This document shows positions 25,690-33,870 of a DNA stretch of 64,000 bases, piece by piece (the stretch's first letter is position 1; each line of letters begins with the position of its first letter). The stretch comes from Rugosimonospora acidiphila (GTDB taxonomy: Bacteria > Actinomycetota > Actinomycetes > Mycobacteriales > Micromonosporaceae), in the NCBI RefSeq assembly GCF_039543385.1, contig NZ_BAABJQ010000005.1:372001-436000 (forward strand), read 5' to 3'. The notes beneath the pieces are model-generated. The model searched no databases, had not been told where the DNA came from, and saw nothing but the letters and a program-made list of their open reading frames with translations. The translations under genes and the position numbers were made by a program.

Positions 25690-27009
25690 GTGTCGGTTCC
25701 GGACGGGAACCCGCCAACGGAGGGCGAGCGCGACCGCGGCCGGGCAGGGTACAGCGGCTCGGCCGAGATCGTGGAGCACGACGGGCGGCCGAGCCGGCGC
25801 GCCATGTTCAAGTTGATCGGGCCCGGCCTGGTCTCCGGGGCCGCGGCCACCGATCCGACGACCGTGGCCACGCTCGTGGTGGTCGGCGCCACCACCACGT
25901 ACGGCCTGGCCTGGCTGACCCTGCTGACCTTTCCGGTGCTGGCGGTGGTGCAGACGCTGGCCACCCGGGTCGGCTTCCTGGCCCGGCGCGACCTGCAGCA
26001 GGTGGTGACCGACCGGTACGGCCGCTGGCCCACGCTGCTGCTGCTGGTCTCCATTCTCTCGGTGGACGTGGTGACCGTGGCAGCGGATCTGGAGGGCGGC
26101 GCCGCCGCGCTCGGACTGCTCACCGGCGCCGGCTGGCGCTGGTTCGTCGCACCGCTGGCCGCCGTGCTGCTCGCGCTGATGTTCATCAACGGGTACGACG
26201 AGATCCAGCGGGTGCTCAAGTACGTCCTGCTGTGCCTGCTCGCCTACGGCGTGGCGGCGTTGCTGGCCCACCCGCACTGGGGCGCGGTGGGCCGGGGCAC
26301 CCTGGTGCCGCACCTGCGGTCGGGCCCGCACTACGTGGCCGGCGCCCTGGCCATCCTGGGCACCACGGTCACCGCGTACACCTATCTGTGGCAGACCCTT
26401 CAGCAGGTGGAGCAGCCGGCCGCCCGGCCGTGGCTGCGGATGCGCCAGGTCGACGCGGTCTCCGGAACCGTCCTGGCCGTCGCGGTGTTCTGGTTCATCC
26501 TGGTGGCCAGCGGAGCGACGCTGGGCGTCGGCCACGAGCACGTGACGTCGGCCGAGACCGCGGCGGCGGCGCTGCGCCCGGTCGCCGGCGAGTTCGCCAG
26601 CGCGCTGTTCGGCATCGGCCTGCTCGCCTCCGCGGTGATCGCGGTGCCGGTCATCACCGCCAGCGCGGCGTACGCCGTAGCCGCCGTCTTCGAGTGGCCT
26701 CGGGGACTGTCCAGCAAACCGGGCCGGGCCTCGAGCTTCTACGCGGTGCTGGGCGGGGTGATGGCCGCCGGGGTCGGGCTCGGGCTGGCCGGGATCAACC
26801 CGATCGAACTGCTGTTCACCGCGAGCCTCGTGGCCGGGGTCGCCACACCGGTGGGCCTGGTCCTGCTGGTAATGGTGGCCGGCGACGCGTCGCTGCTGGG
26901 CGGGGTGCGCACCGCCCGCTGGCTGCTGGGCGCCGGATGGGCGGTGGCCGTGCTGGTCGCCGCGCTGGCGGTGGCCTTCCTCGCCCAGCAGGCCAAACTG
27001 ATCGACTGA
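25690..27009 (+). CDS. Nramp-related transporter with altered metal-site motifs
   Basis: 439 residues and about 11 transmembrane helices with the Nramp order. Helix 1 reads GPGLVSGAAATDPTTVAT, keeping the Asp-Pro but replacing the canonical DPGN with DPTT. In the helix 6 position the MPHN-type sequence is replaced by TAYTYLWQTLQQVEQ. These residues form the Mn/Fe site in classical Nramps, so the substrate may differ, as in Mg or outgroup NRMT-like members. GTG 25690 has GGGGG about 6 nt upstream. Confidence 0.8.
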   Translation: MSVPDGNPPTEGERDRGRAGYSGSAEIVEHDGRPSRRAMFKLIGPGLVSGAAATDPTTVATLVVVGATTTYGLAWLTLLTFPVLAVVQTLATRVGFLARRDLQQVVTDRYGRWPTLLLLVSILSVDVVTVAADLEGGAAALGLLTGAGWRWFVAPLAAVLLALMFINGYDEIQRVLKYVLLCLLAYGVAALLAHPHWGAVGRGTLVPHLRSGPHYVAGALAILGTTVTAYTYLWQTLQQVEQPAARPWLRMRQVDAVSGTVLAVAVFWFILVASGATLGVGHEHVTSAETAAAALRPVAGEFASALFGIGLLASAVIAVPVITASAAYAVAAVFEWPRGLSSKPGRASSFYAVLGGVMAAGVGLGLAGINPIELLFTASLVAGVATPVGLVLLVMVAGDASLLGGVRTARWLLGAGWAVAVLVAALAVAFLAQQAKLID

Positions 27010-27046
27010 CCCTCCCCGGGGCGCCGGCGGCCCTCGCCCAACGGTG

Positions 27047-27076
27047 TTGACACCGCGCGGAGGGCCACCATAGCGT
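27047..27076 (+). promoter_or_regulatory. mannosidase promoter, TTGACA-18-TAGCGT
   Basis: -35 TTGACA (27047-27052) and -10 TAGCGT (27071-27076) are 18 bp apart. The LacI-type operator starts 8 nt after the -10, at the expected transcription start. Confidence 0.75.
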
Positions 27077-27083
27077 GAGCCTA

Positions 27084-27097
27084 CTTATCCGGTTCAG
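27084..27097 (+). promoter_or_regulatory. LacI-type operator O1 upstream of the mannosidase
   Basis: CTTATCCGGTTCAG is a near-palindrome around a central CG and is identical to the site at 30890-30903. Its position over the start site implies repression. Confidence 0.8.
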
Positions 27098-27178
27098 TCC
27101 TGGTCTCCCGCCATGGCGTGGCGCGCCGCCACCCGGCCGGACGGTACCGCGACGCGCGAGGAACGCAGGAGACTTCGC

Positions 27179-29623
27179 ATGAGCTCTTACCACCCGCTGC
27201 ACGATGGCTGGACCCTGACCGCGGCCGAGTCCACGCCGATCGGCGCGGCGTCGCCGGTGCCCGCGACGGTCCCCGGCTGCGTGCACACCGACCTGATGGA
27301 CGCCGGCCTGATCCCCGATCCGTTCCTCGACGACAACGAGCAGGCGGTGGCCTGGATCGGGCGCACCGACTGGCGCTACCAGACGACATTCGACTGGGCC
27401 GGCACCGCCGACGGGCAGGTCGACCTGGTCTGCGCCGGCCTGGACACGGTCGCCACCATCACCCTCAACGGCCGGGTGCTCGGGGAGACCGCCAACATGC
27501 ACCGGCACTACCGGTTCCCGGTCGGCGACGCGCTGCGCCCCGGCGCCAACACGCTAGAGGTGCGCTTCGACTCGGCGTACCGGTACGCCGAGCGCGAGCG
27601 CGACCGGCTCGGCGACCGGCCCAACGCGTACCCGGAGCCGTTCAACTTCATCCGCAAGATGGCCAGCAACTTCGGCTGGGACTGGGGGCTGACCCTGGTG
27701 ACCGCCGGAATCTGGCGGCCGATCGGCCTGCAGGCGTGGGACGGCGCCCGGTTGGACGAGGTGCGGCCGCTGGTCACCGTCGAGGACGGTCGGGGCCGGG
27801 TGCGGCTGCACACGCGGCTGGAGCGCCGCGACGCCGAGCCGGTGCGGCTGACCGCCCGCGTGTCCGGCCACGGCGCCCGCGTCGACGCGCAGACCGTGGT
27901 GGCGGCCGGGCAGCGGGACGCCGAGGTGGAACTCGTGGTGCCGGACGTCCGCCTGTGGTGGCCGCAGGGGCTCGGCGCGCCGGACCGGTACGACGTCGAG
28001 CTGACACTGTCCACGATGGACGGTGAACGCCTGGACTCCTGGGAGCGCCGGATCGGGTTCCGTTCGGTGCGACTGGACACCGGGCCGGACGCCCACGGCT
28101 CGGCGTACACCATCGTGGTCAACGACGTGCCGGTCTTCGCCCGCGGGGTCAACTGGATCCCCGACGACGCCCTGATCACCAGGGTGGATCGGGGGCGTTA
28201 CGAGCGGCGGCTTCGCCAGGCCCTCGACGCGAACGTGAACTACGTCCGGGTGTGGGGCGGCGGCATCTACGAGTCGGACGACTTCTACGACGTCGCCGAC
28301 GAGCTGGGCCTCATGGTGGGCCAGGACTTCCCCTTCGCGTGCGCCGCGTACCCCGAGGAGGAGCCGTTCGCCTCCGAGGTGGCGGAGGAGGCGGCACAGC
28401 AGATCGTGCGGCTGGCCCACCACCCCAGCCTGGTGTCGTGGACGGGCAACAACGAGAACATCTGGGGGCACGAGGACTGGGACTGGAAGGAGGCGCTCGG
28501 CGACCTCTCGTGGGGTGCGGGCTTCTACTTCGAGGTACTGCCGGAGCTGGTCGGCCGGCTCGATCCGACCCGCCCGTACTGGCCGGGCAGCCCCTACTCC
28601 GGCAGCGACGAACTGCACCCGAACGATGTGACGCACGGTTCCATGCACGTCTGGGACGTGTGGAACACCGACGACTACACGCGGTACCGCGACTACGTTC
28701 CGCGGTTCGTGGCGGAGTTCGGGTACCAGGCTCCACCGGCGTACGCGACCCTGCGCCGCGCCGTCGCGCAGTCCCCGTTCGAGGTGGACTCGCCGGCTCT
28801 GGCGGGGCGGCAGAAGGCGGTGGGCGGCGCGGGGAAGCTGGCCCGAGGGCTGGCCGCGCACCTGCCCGAGCCGCACGACTTCGACGACTGGCACTACCTC
28901 ACGCAGGTCAACCAGGCGCGGGCCCTGAGCCTCGGCGTCGAGCACTTCCGGTCGCACCGGCCGGTGTGCATGGGCGCGGTCTTCTGGCAGCTGAACGACG
29001 ACTGGCCGGTCATCTCCTGGTCCACCGTGGACGGAGATGAGCGCCGCAAGCCGGTGTGGTACGCGATGCGGCACAGCTTCGCGCCGCGGCTGCTGACCAT
29101 CCAGCCTCGCGAGGCCGGCCCGGCCCTGGTGGCGGTGAACGACGGCGCCGACGAGTGGACGGTCGCGGTGGAGGTCGTGCGGTACACGCTGGACGGGCAG
29201 CCGCGCGCCAAGTTCGGGGTCGAACTGTCGCTGCCGGCGGGCAGCTCCACGACCGTGGCGCTGCCCGCGGAGCTGACCTCCCACGGCGGACCGGACGAGT
29301 TGCTGCGCGCACGCGCCGAGGACGGCCAGAGCGCCTGGTGGTTCTTCGCCGAAGACCGGGACATCGCATACCCGGAGCCGCGCTTCACCGCCAGCGTCGA
29401 GGAGGCGGGCGACACGGTACTGGTCACGGTGTCCGCGCAGACCATCCTGCGCGACCTGACCCTGTTCCCCGACCGGCTGGACCCCGCGGCCTCGGTGGAC
29501 GAGGCGCTGGTGACACTGCTGCCGGGCGAGTCGGCGACGTTCACCGTGCGCGGCTCGCGGTCGCTGCCCGCCGATCAGCTGCGCGATCGACCTGTGCTGC
29601 GCTGCGTCAACGACGTGCGCTGA
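27179..29623 (+). CDS. beta-mannosidase, glycoside hydrolase family 2
   Basis: 814 residues with the GH2 order: sugar-binding domain (VPGCVHTDLMDAGLIPDPF, NFGWDWGL), immunoglobulin-like domain, TIM barrel and C-terminal beta domains. The acid/base is the Glu in SWTGNNEN (about E426) and the nucleophile the Glu in FVAEFGYQ (about E513). The N-terminal sequence is that of beta-mannosidases, not beta-galactosidases. No signal peptide is visible, so it likely cleaves imported beta-mannosides. ATG 27179 has GGAG about 7 nt upstream. It shares promoter and operator design with the ROK kinase. Confidence 0.9.
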   Translation: MSSYHPLHDGWTLTAAESTPIGAASPVPATVPGCVHTDLMDAGLIPDPFLDDNEQAVAWIGRTDWRYQTTFDWAGTADGQVDLVCAGLDTVATITLNGRVLGETANMHRHYRFPVGDALRPGANTLEVRFDSAYRYAERERDRLGDRPNAYPEPFNFIRKMASNFGWDWGLTLVTAGIWRPIGLQAWDGARLDEVRPLVTVEDGRGRVRLHTRLERRDAEPVRLTARVSGHGARVDAQTVVAAGQRDAEVELVVPDVRLWWPQGLGAPDRYDVELTLSTMDGERLDSWERRIGFRSVRLDTGPDAHGSAYTIVVNDVPVFARGVNWIPDDALITRVDRGRYERRLRQALDANVNYVRVWGGGIYESDDFYDVADELGLMVGQDFPFACAAYPEEEPFASEVAEEAAQQIVRLAHHPSLVSWTGNNENIWGHEDWDWKEALGDLSWGAGFYFEVLPELVGRLDPTRPYWPGSPYSGSDELHPNDVTHGSMHVWDVWNTDDYTRYRDYVPRFVAEFGYQAPPAYATLRRAVAQSPFEVDSPALAGRQKAVGGAGKLARGLAAHLPEPHDFDDWHYLTQVNQARALSLGVEHFRSHRPVCMGAVFWQLNDDWPVISWSTVDGDERRKPVWYAMRHSFAPRLLTIQPREAGPALVAVNDGADEWTVAVEVVRYTLDGQPRAKFGVELSLPAGSSTTVALPAELTSHGGPDELLRARAEDGQSAWWFFAEDRDIAYPEPRFTASVEEAGDTVLVTVSAQTILRDLTLFPDRLDPAASVDEALVTLLPGESATFTVRGSRSLPADQLRDRPVLRCVNDVR

Positions 29624-29653
29624 GGCCCGCCGTGGTGGCCGGCCACCGTGGCC

Positions 29654-29683
29654 TGGCCGGCCGACACGGGGGGCGGCCGGCCA
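29654..29683. terminator. hairpin between the mannosidase and lacI 3' ends
   Basis: TGGCCGGCC (29654-29662) pairs with GGCCGGCCA (29675-29683). A further perfect palindrome, GGTGGCCGGCCACC, lies just upstream at 29634-29647. No U tract. Confidence 0.55.
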
Positions 29684-29697
29684 CTGTACCGGTTAAG
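29684..29697. promoter_or_regulatory. operator-like sequence O4 over the lacI stop codon
   Basis: CTGTACCGGTTAAG matches the ideal palindrome CTTAACCGGTTAAG at 12 of 14 positions. It overlaps the lacI stop and could be an auxiliary site or chance. Confidence 0.3.
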
Positions 29698-30715
29698 CGC
29701 GCGGCGCCGGTGCTGCCGTGCTTCCCCTCGGGATCAGGTGGGCCGCCACGTCCTGCAGGGAGGCGACCGACCCACCGGCGATCACGTCGAGCAGCCGGCG
29801 CGCGGCGTGCCCGCCGTAGGCCGGGATGTCGCGGGACATCGCGGTCAGCGGCGGGTGGACCAGCTGGCACAGCACCGAGTCGTCCCACGCGACCAGGGAC
29901 ACGTCGCCCGGCACCGAGAAGCCCATCTCGTGCGCGACGGCGAGCCCGGCCACCGCCATCACGTCGTTGTCGTACAGGATCGCGGTCGGGCGCCGCGGCG
30001 AGCTGAGCAGCCGGCGCGTGGCCCGGGCGCCGTCCTCGCCGGTGTAGTCGGTCGGGATGGTCAGTGCCGGCTCCACGTTCAGCCGCCGGCACACCTCCTC
30101 GAACGCCTCGGTGCGTACCGCCGTGTGCCGCAGATCGGGCAGGCCGCCCACGCGCGCGATGTGCCGGTGCCCCAGGGCGTTCAGGTACTCCACCGCCTCC
30201 ACGACCGGAGCGGCGTCGTCAGACCACACGCTGACCAGCCCGGCGACCTCACCCAGCGAGCCCACCACCACGGTGGGCAGCGACAGATCCGCCAGCGCGG
30301 TGATGCGCGGATCGTCGACCCGCAGATCGCACACCAGCACGCCATCCACCCGGCGCTCGCCCCACCAGCGCCGGTACACCTCGATCTCGGCCGCCTGGTC
30401 GGCGACCACCTGCAGGGTCAGCGCGTACGAGCGGGCCGACAGCTCGGCCTCGACGCCACTGATGAGCTCCATGAAGAACGGTTCGACGCCCAGGATCCGG
30501 GCCGGCCGCCGCAGCACCATGCCGATCGTGTCGCTCGGCGCGCCGGACAGCGCGCGGGCGGCGCCGTTGGGGTTCCAGCCGATCTCCTTCGCGATGGCCA
30601 GCACCCTGCGGCGGGTGGATTCGGACACCCCCGGCTGCCCGTTGAGCGCGTACGACACCGCACCCTTGGACACTCCGGCCCGCTGGGCGATGTCGGCGAT
30701 CGTGGGACGCTTCAC
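29693..30715 (-). CDS. LacI-family transcriptional repressor
   Basis: 340 residues. The HTH is TIADIAQRAGVSKGAVSYAL with the hinge helix GWNPNGAARALSG, followed by a periplasmic-binding-protein-like effector domain. GTG 30715 is preferred because GGAGG lies 6 nt upstream; the ATG at 30721 abuts the ribosome binding site. It sits between a beta-mannosidase and a ROK kinase that carry identical operators, and an operator-like palindrome precedes its own start, so it most likely represses all three genes. Mannose or a mannoside as inducer is inferred. Confidence 0.9.
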   Translation of the reverse strand: MKRPTIADIAQRAGVSKGAVSYALNGQPGVSESTRRRVLAIAKEIGWNPNGAARALSGAPSDTIGMVLRRPARILGVEPFFMELISGVEAELSARSYALTLQVVADQAAEIEVYRRWWGERRVDGVLVCDLRVDDPRITALADLSLPTVVVGSLGEVAGLVSVWSDDAAPVVEAVEYLNALGHRHIARVGGLPDLRHTAVRTEAFEEVCRRLNVEPALTIPTDYTGEDGARATRRLLSSPRRPTAILYDNDVMAVAGLAVAHEMGFSVPGDVSLVAWDDSVLCQLVHPPLTAMSRDIPAYGGHAARRLLDVIAGGSVASLQDVAAHLIPRGSTAAPAPRA

Positions 30716-30738
30716 GCTCATCCTCCAAGGAGCACAAG

Positions 30739-30752
30739 CTAACACGGTTAAG
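30739..30752 (-). promoter_or_regulatory. LacI-type operator O3 upstream of lacI
   Basis: On the minus strand CTTAACCGTGTTAG, which matches O1/O2 at 10 of 14 positions and keeps both half-site ends. It lies 24 nt before the lacI start, consistent with autoregulation. Confidence 0.65.
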
Positions 30753-30853
30753 TCACGCACCGCAGCGGGCCCGTCGGGCCGCTTCCGGCTGCCCGTACGG
30801 CCGAGGCACCAGCGGTCGCGGCGCAGCGGTCGGAGGGCGCGGCGCACCGCCCG

Positions 30854-30882
30854 TTGACAGCCGCCACGTCCGCTCGTAGGGT
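30854..30882 (+). promoter_or_regulatory. ROK kinase promoter, TTGACA-17-TAGGGT
   Basis: A consensus -35 TTGACA (30854-30859) is 17 bp from -10 TAGGGT (30877-30882). The operator begins 8 nt after the -10, exactly as upstream of the mannosidase. Confidence 0.8.
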
Positions 30883-30889
30883 CTATCCA

Positions 30890-30903
30890 CTTATCCGGTT
30901 CAG
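30890..30903 (+). promoter_or_regulatory. LacI-type operator O2 upstream of the ROK kinase
   Basis: CTTATCCGGTTCAG, identical over 14 bp (and the preceding A) to O1. Confidence 0.8.
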
Positions 30904-30926
30904 CAGCCAGGCCGGGAGGAATCCTC

Positions 30927-31853
30927 TTGCCGCGGACCGCCATGGCCCTCGATGTCGGCGGGACCAAGTTGGCCGCCGCCGTGATCGGCGACGACGGCGC
31001 CCTGCTGTCCCGCCGGCAGGTCTCGACGCCGGCCCGGGAGGGCCTGCCGGCACTGGAGGACGCGGTGCTGCGGGTGGTGGCCGGCGCGGTCGAGGACGCC
31101 GGGCGCCGTCCGGACGCAGTGGGCATCGGTTCCGCCGGCCCGATCGACCCGTCCGCCGGCACGGTCAGTCCGGTCAACATCCCGGCCTGGCGCGGATTTC
31201 CCATCGTCGGGCTGCTGGAGCGGGCGCTGCCCGGCCGGCCCGTGCGGCTGGCCGGCGACGGGCACTGCATGGCGCTCGGTGAATACTGGCGCGGCCACCA
31301 GACGTCCCGGGCACTGCTGGGCATGGTGGTGTCCACCGGCGTCGGCGGCGGACTGGTACTGGACGGCCAGATTCAGGCCGGCCCCACCGGCAACGCGGGC
31401 CACATCGGCCACATGGTCATCGACCCGCGGGGCCCGGCCTGCCCGTGCGGCGGGCGGGGCTGCGTCGAGATGTTCGCCAGCGGCCCATCCATGCTCCGCT
31501 GGGCGCACGCCCACGGCTGGTGCGGCTCGGACGCCGGAACGGACACCCGCGCGCTGGCCGACTGCGCCCGGGCCGGCGATCCCATCGCGCGCCAGGCGTT
31601 CGACCGGGCCGCCGACGCGATCGCCCTCGCCGTGCTGTGCGCGGCGGCCCTCGCCGACCTGGACGACGTGGTCATCGGCGGCGGCGTGGCGACCGGCGCC
31701 CACGATCTGCTGCTCGCCCGGATCCGCGACGAGGTGCGGCGGCTGGCCGGGCCGGAGTTCATCCGGCGGGTACGCATCGAGCCGAGCGCGCTGGGCGGGG
31801 ACGCCGGCCTGCTCGGCGCGGCCGCGCTGGCGCTGAATCCCGCCGCCGCTTGA
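30927..31853 (+). CDS. ROK-family sugar kinase (glucokinase/mannokinase-like)
   Basis: 308 residues. The phosphate-binding ALDVGGTKLAAAV, the ROK signature region STGVGGGLVLDGQI with GNAGHIGHM, and the zinc-binding CPCGGRGCVE are intact, so it should be an active ATP-dependent hexokinase, not a ROK repressor; no N-terminal HTH is present. TTG at 30927 has GGGAGGA 6 nt upstream; the ATG five codons later is the alternative. Co-regulation with the beta-mannosidase suggests mannose or glucose as substrate. Confidence 0.88.
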   Translation: MPRTAMALDVGGTKLAAAVIGDDGALLSRRQVSTPAREGLPALEDAVLRVVAGAVEDAGRRPDAVGIGSAGPIDPSAGTVSPVNIPAWRGFPIVGLLERALPGRPVRLAGDGHCMALGEYWRGHQTSRALLGMVVSTGVGGGLVLDGQIQAGPTGNAGHIGHMVIDPRGPACPCGGRGCVEMFASGPSMLRWAHAHGWCGSDAGTDTRALADCARAGDPIARQAFDRAADAIALAVLCAAALADLDDVVIGGGVATGAHDLLLARIRDEVRRLAGPEFIRRVRIEPSALGGDAGLLGAAALALNPAAA

Positions 31854-31872
31854 CCGCCGGCACCTCCGGCTC

Positions 31873-31968
31873 GGGTCAGTCGGCGCCTGGGTCAATCGGC
31901 GCCCGGATCAGTCGACGCCCGGGTCAATCTGTGCCCGGGTCAATCTGTGCCCGGGTCAGTCGGACTCG
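31873..31968. repeat. 16-bp tandem repeat, 6 copies, spanning the HIT gene stop codon
   Basis: Units of the form GGGTCAATCTGTGCCC start at 31873, 31889, 31905, 31921, 31937 and 31953. The sixth contains the HIT stop (31956-31958), so five degenerate duplicates of the stop region follow the gene. Two central units are identical. Confidence 0.9.
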
Positions 31969-32402
31969 ACCACCGCCAGTCGGCGCAGCCCGGCGCGCAC
32001 GGCCGCGGCCGCGGAGTCCAGCGCGGCGCGCTCGCCGTCCGGCGCCTCGGTGCCGATGCGCACGCCGTCCGCCTCGAACCTGGGAATGACGTGCAGGTGC
32101 GCGTGGAACACCTGCTGCCCGGCGACCGCACCATCGGCGACGAGAAGGTTCACGCCCTCGCAGCGCAGCTTGGTATGGCGCAGGGCCCGCGCGAGCCGGT
32201 GCGCCACCAGCCAGACATGCAGGCCGCCGGCCTCGTCCAGGTCCATCAGCCCGGAGGCGTGTTCGCGCGGCACGACCAGCAGGTGGCCCGGGGTGAGCGG
32301 TCGCAGATCCATGAACGCCACCACCTCCTCGTCCGCGTACGCGTAGCTCGCGGGCAGCCTGCCACGGATGATCTGGCAGAAGACACAGTCGTCGGCGTGC
32401 AT
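31956..32402 (-). CDS. HIT-family hydrolase
   Basis: 148 residues. DCVFCQIIRGRLPAS at the N terminus (the second Cys pair of the HIT zinc site is absent) and the histidine triad in FHAHLHVIPRF mark a Hint-type nucleotide phosphoramidase or dinucleotide hydrolase. ATG 32402 is the first start before the conserved block; no good ribosome binding site is visible. The 3' end lies inside a tandem repeat. Confidence 0.87.
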   Translation of the reverse strand: MHADDCVFCQIIRGRLPASYAYADEEVVAFMDLRPLTPGHLLVVPREHASGLMDLDEAGGLHVWLVAHRLARALRHTKLRCEGVNLLVADGAVAGQQVFHAHLHVIPRFEADGVRIGTEAPDGERAALDSAAAAVRAGLRRLAVVESD

Positions 32403-32549
32403 CACGGGAGCATCTGACCTTCCGGCGATCCGTTGGCCCGCCTCGCGGGACCCGGATATTGTGCCCTTCCGCCGGGCGGACGTCGTCCGCGCCCACCCCC
32501 ACGCGCGCTGCGGCCGAGGCCACCGCCGGTGGGGCCGAGGCTGCCGGCG

Positions 32550-32590
32550 CTGGGGCCGGGGTGGGGTCGCTGGGGCCGGGCTTGGGGTCG
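32550..32590. repeat. 20/21-bp tandem duplication
   Basis: CTGGGGCCGGGGTGGGGTCG (32550-32569) is followed by a 21-bp copy to 32590. Confidence 0.8.
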
Positions 32591-32629
32591 CTGCCACGGC
32601 CTGAGGCCGCGCTCGGAGGGGTTTGACCG

Positions 32630-32641
32630 CTGACCGGTCAG
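32630..32641. promoter_or_regulatory. palindrome CTGACCGGTCAG, possible operator
   Basis: A perfect 12-bp palindrome 93 bp upstream of the esterase start, just downstream of a TTGACC -35-like element. Confidence 0.35.
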
Positions 32642-32733
32642 GGTAGGCCGCGGGAAGCATCTGTCATTCGTGTCGGGCGTCCGGCCCCGCACCACCCGCC
32701 AACCGCGGCGCCGCCGCGAGAGGAGGACGCGCC

Positions 32734-33699
32734 ATGGCGCAGGCCACGACGACGGTCGTACTCGATTCCGCCGCACGCGAGGTCGCCGAGGCTGCCGCCA
32801 AACCACCGTTTTCGTTCCAGATGACGCCCGCGCAGGGTCGCGAGGCCCTCACCCAACTGCAGTCGAACCCGGTACCCCGGCCGGAAGTGGACACGCAGGA
32901 GATGATGGTGCCGGGCGGCCCGTCCGGACAGGTACCGGTCAGGATCCTGCGACCGAAAAACGCGACGGGTTCCCTGCCGGCCGTGCTGTACCTGCACGGG
33001 GGCGGTTGGGTGTACGGGGACGCGAACACACATGACCGGCTCATCCGCGAACTGTGTGTGCTTTCCGGCGCCGCGATCGTGTTTCCCGAATACAGCAGGT
33101 CGCCGGAGGCGCGCTACCCCACCGCGCTGGAGGAGTGCTTCGCGGTCGCGCAGTACATCGCCGAGCAGGGCGAGGCGAACGGCCTGGACGGGGCGCGCAT
33201 GGCGGTGGCCGGCGACTCGGCCGGCGGCAACATGGCGACGGTGCTGACCATGCTGGCCAAGCAGCGCGGCGGGCCGCGCTTCTTGGAGGCGGTGCTGTTC
33301 TATCCGACCACCGACGCGCACTTCGACACCGGCTCCTACCAGGAGTTCGGCGAGGGCTTCTACCTCGGTCGGGAGCAGATGGCGTGGTACTGGGACCAGT
33401 ACCTGCCCGACCACGACCAGCGCTCGGAGCCGACCGCCTCGCCGCTGCGCGCCAGCCTCGACGACCTGAAGGGGCTGCCGCCGACGCTCATCATCACGGA
33501 CGAGGCCGACGTGCTGCGGGACGAGGGCGAGGCGTACGCGGCGAAGCTGCGGATGGCCGGGGTCCCGGTGGTGGAGGTCCGGTACCAGGGCATGATCCAC
33601 GACTTCGTCATGCTCAACGCGCTCGCCGGCACCGGGCCGGCCCGCGCCGCGATCGCACAGGCCGGCGCGTTCCTGCGCGGCGCGCTCGAGTCCTACTGA
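32734..33699 (+). CDS. HSL-type alpha/beta hydrolase (carboxylesterase)
   Basis: 321 residues. The oxyanion motif LHGGGWVYGD, the nucleophile elbow GDSAGGN, the acid in ITDEADVLRDEGEAYA and the base in MIHDFVMLN identify the hormone-sensitive-lipase family, which hydrolyses short acyl esters. No secretion signal. ATG 32734 has an excellent ribosome binding site (GAGAGGAGG). The substrate cannot be predicted. Confidence 0.9.
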   Translation: MAQATTTVVLDSAAREVAEAAAKPPFSFQMTPAQGREALTQLQSNPVPRPEVDTQEMMVPGGPSGQVPVRILRPKNATGSLPAVLYLHGGGWVYGDANTHDRLIRELCVLSGAAIVFPEYSRSPEARYPTALEECFAVAQYIAEQGEANGLDGARMAVAGDSAGGNMATVLTMLAKQRGGPRFLEAVLFYPTTDAHFDTGSYQEFGEGFYLGREQMAWYWDQYLPDHDQRSEPTASPLRASLDDLKGLPPTLIITDEADVLRDEGEAYAAKLRMAGVPVVEVRYQGMIHDFVMLNALAGTGPARAAIAQAGAFLRGALESY

Positions 33700-33870
33700 C
33701 CCGCCCGCACGACTGTCCCGACCGCGCACCCAGCCCGGCCGTCACGCCCCCGGCCGGGCTGGCCCCGAGCTGACCCGGCCGCTCCGGACTGACCGGCCCG
33801 GCGCCGACCTGCGCAACCGGCACGGTCAGGTCCGAAACCCGCGAGCCAGCGCCCCGGGGTCCGGGGCACG

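Larger units (their letters stand above)
32403..32733. other. 331-bp intergenic region between the divergent HIT and esterase genes
   Basis: It holds a 20/21-bp tandem duplication (32550-32590, CTGGGGCCGGGGTGGGGTCG and a near copy) and a perfect 12-bp palindrome, CTGACCGGTCAG, at 32630-32641, close to a TTGACC -35-like element (32623-32628). No convincing gene. Confidence 0.6.

Noticed and set aside
31873..31968. CRISPR array
   Set aside because: The repeats are directly adjacent 16-bp units with no spacers and no cas genes nearby; the same holds for the other tandem repeats.
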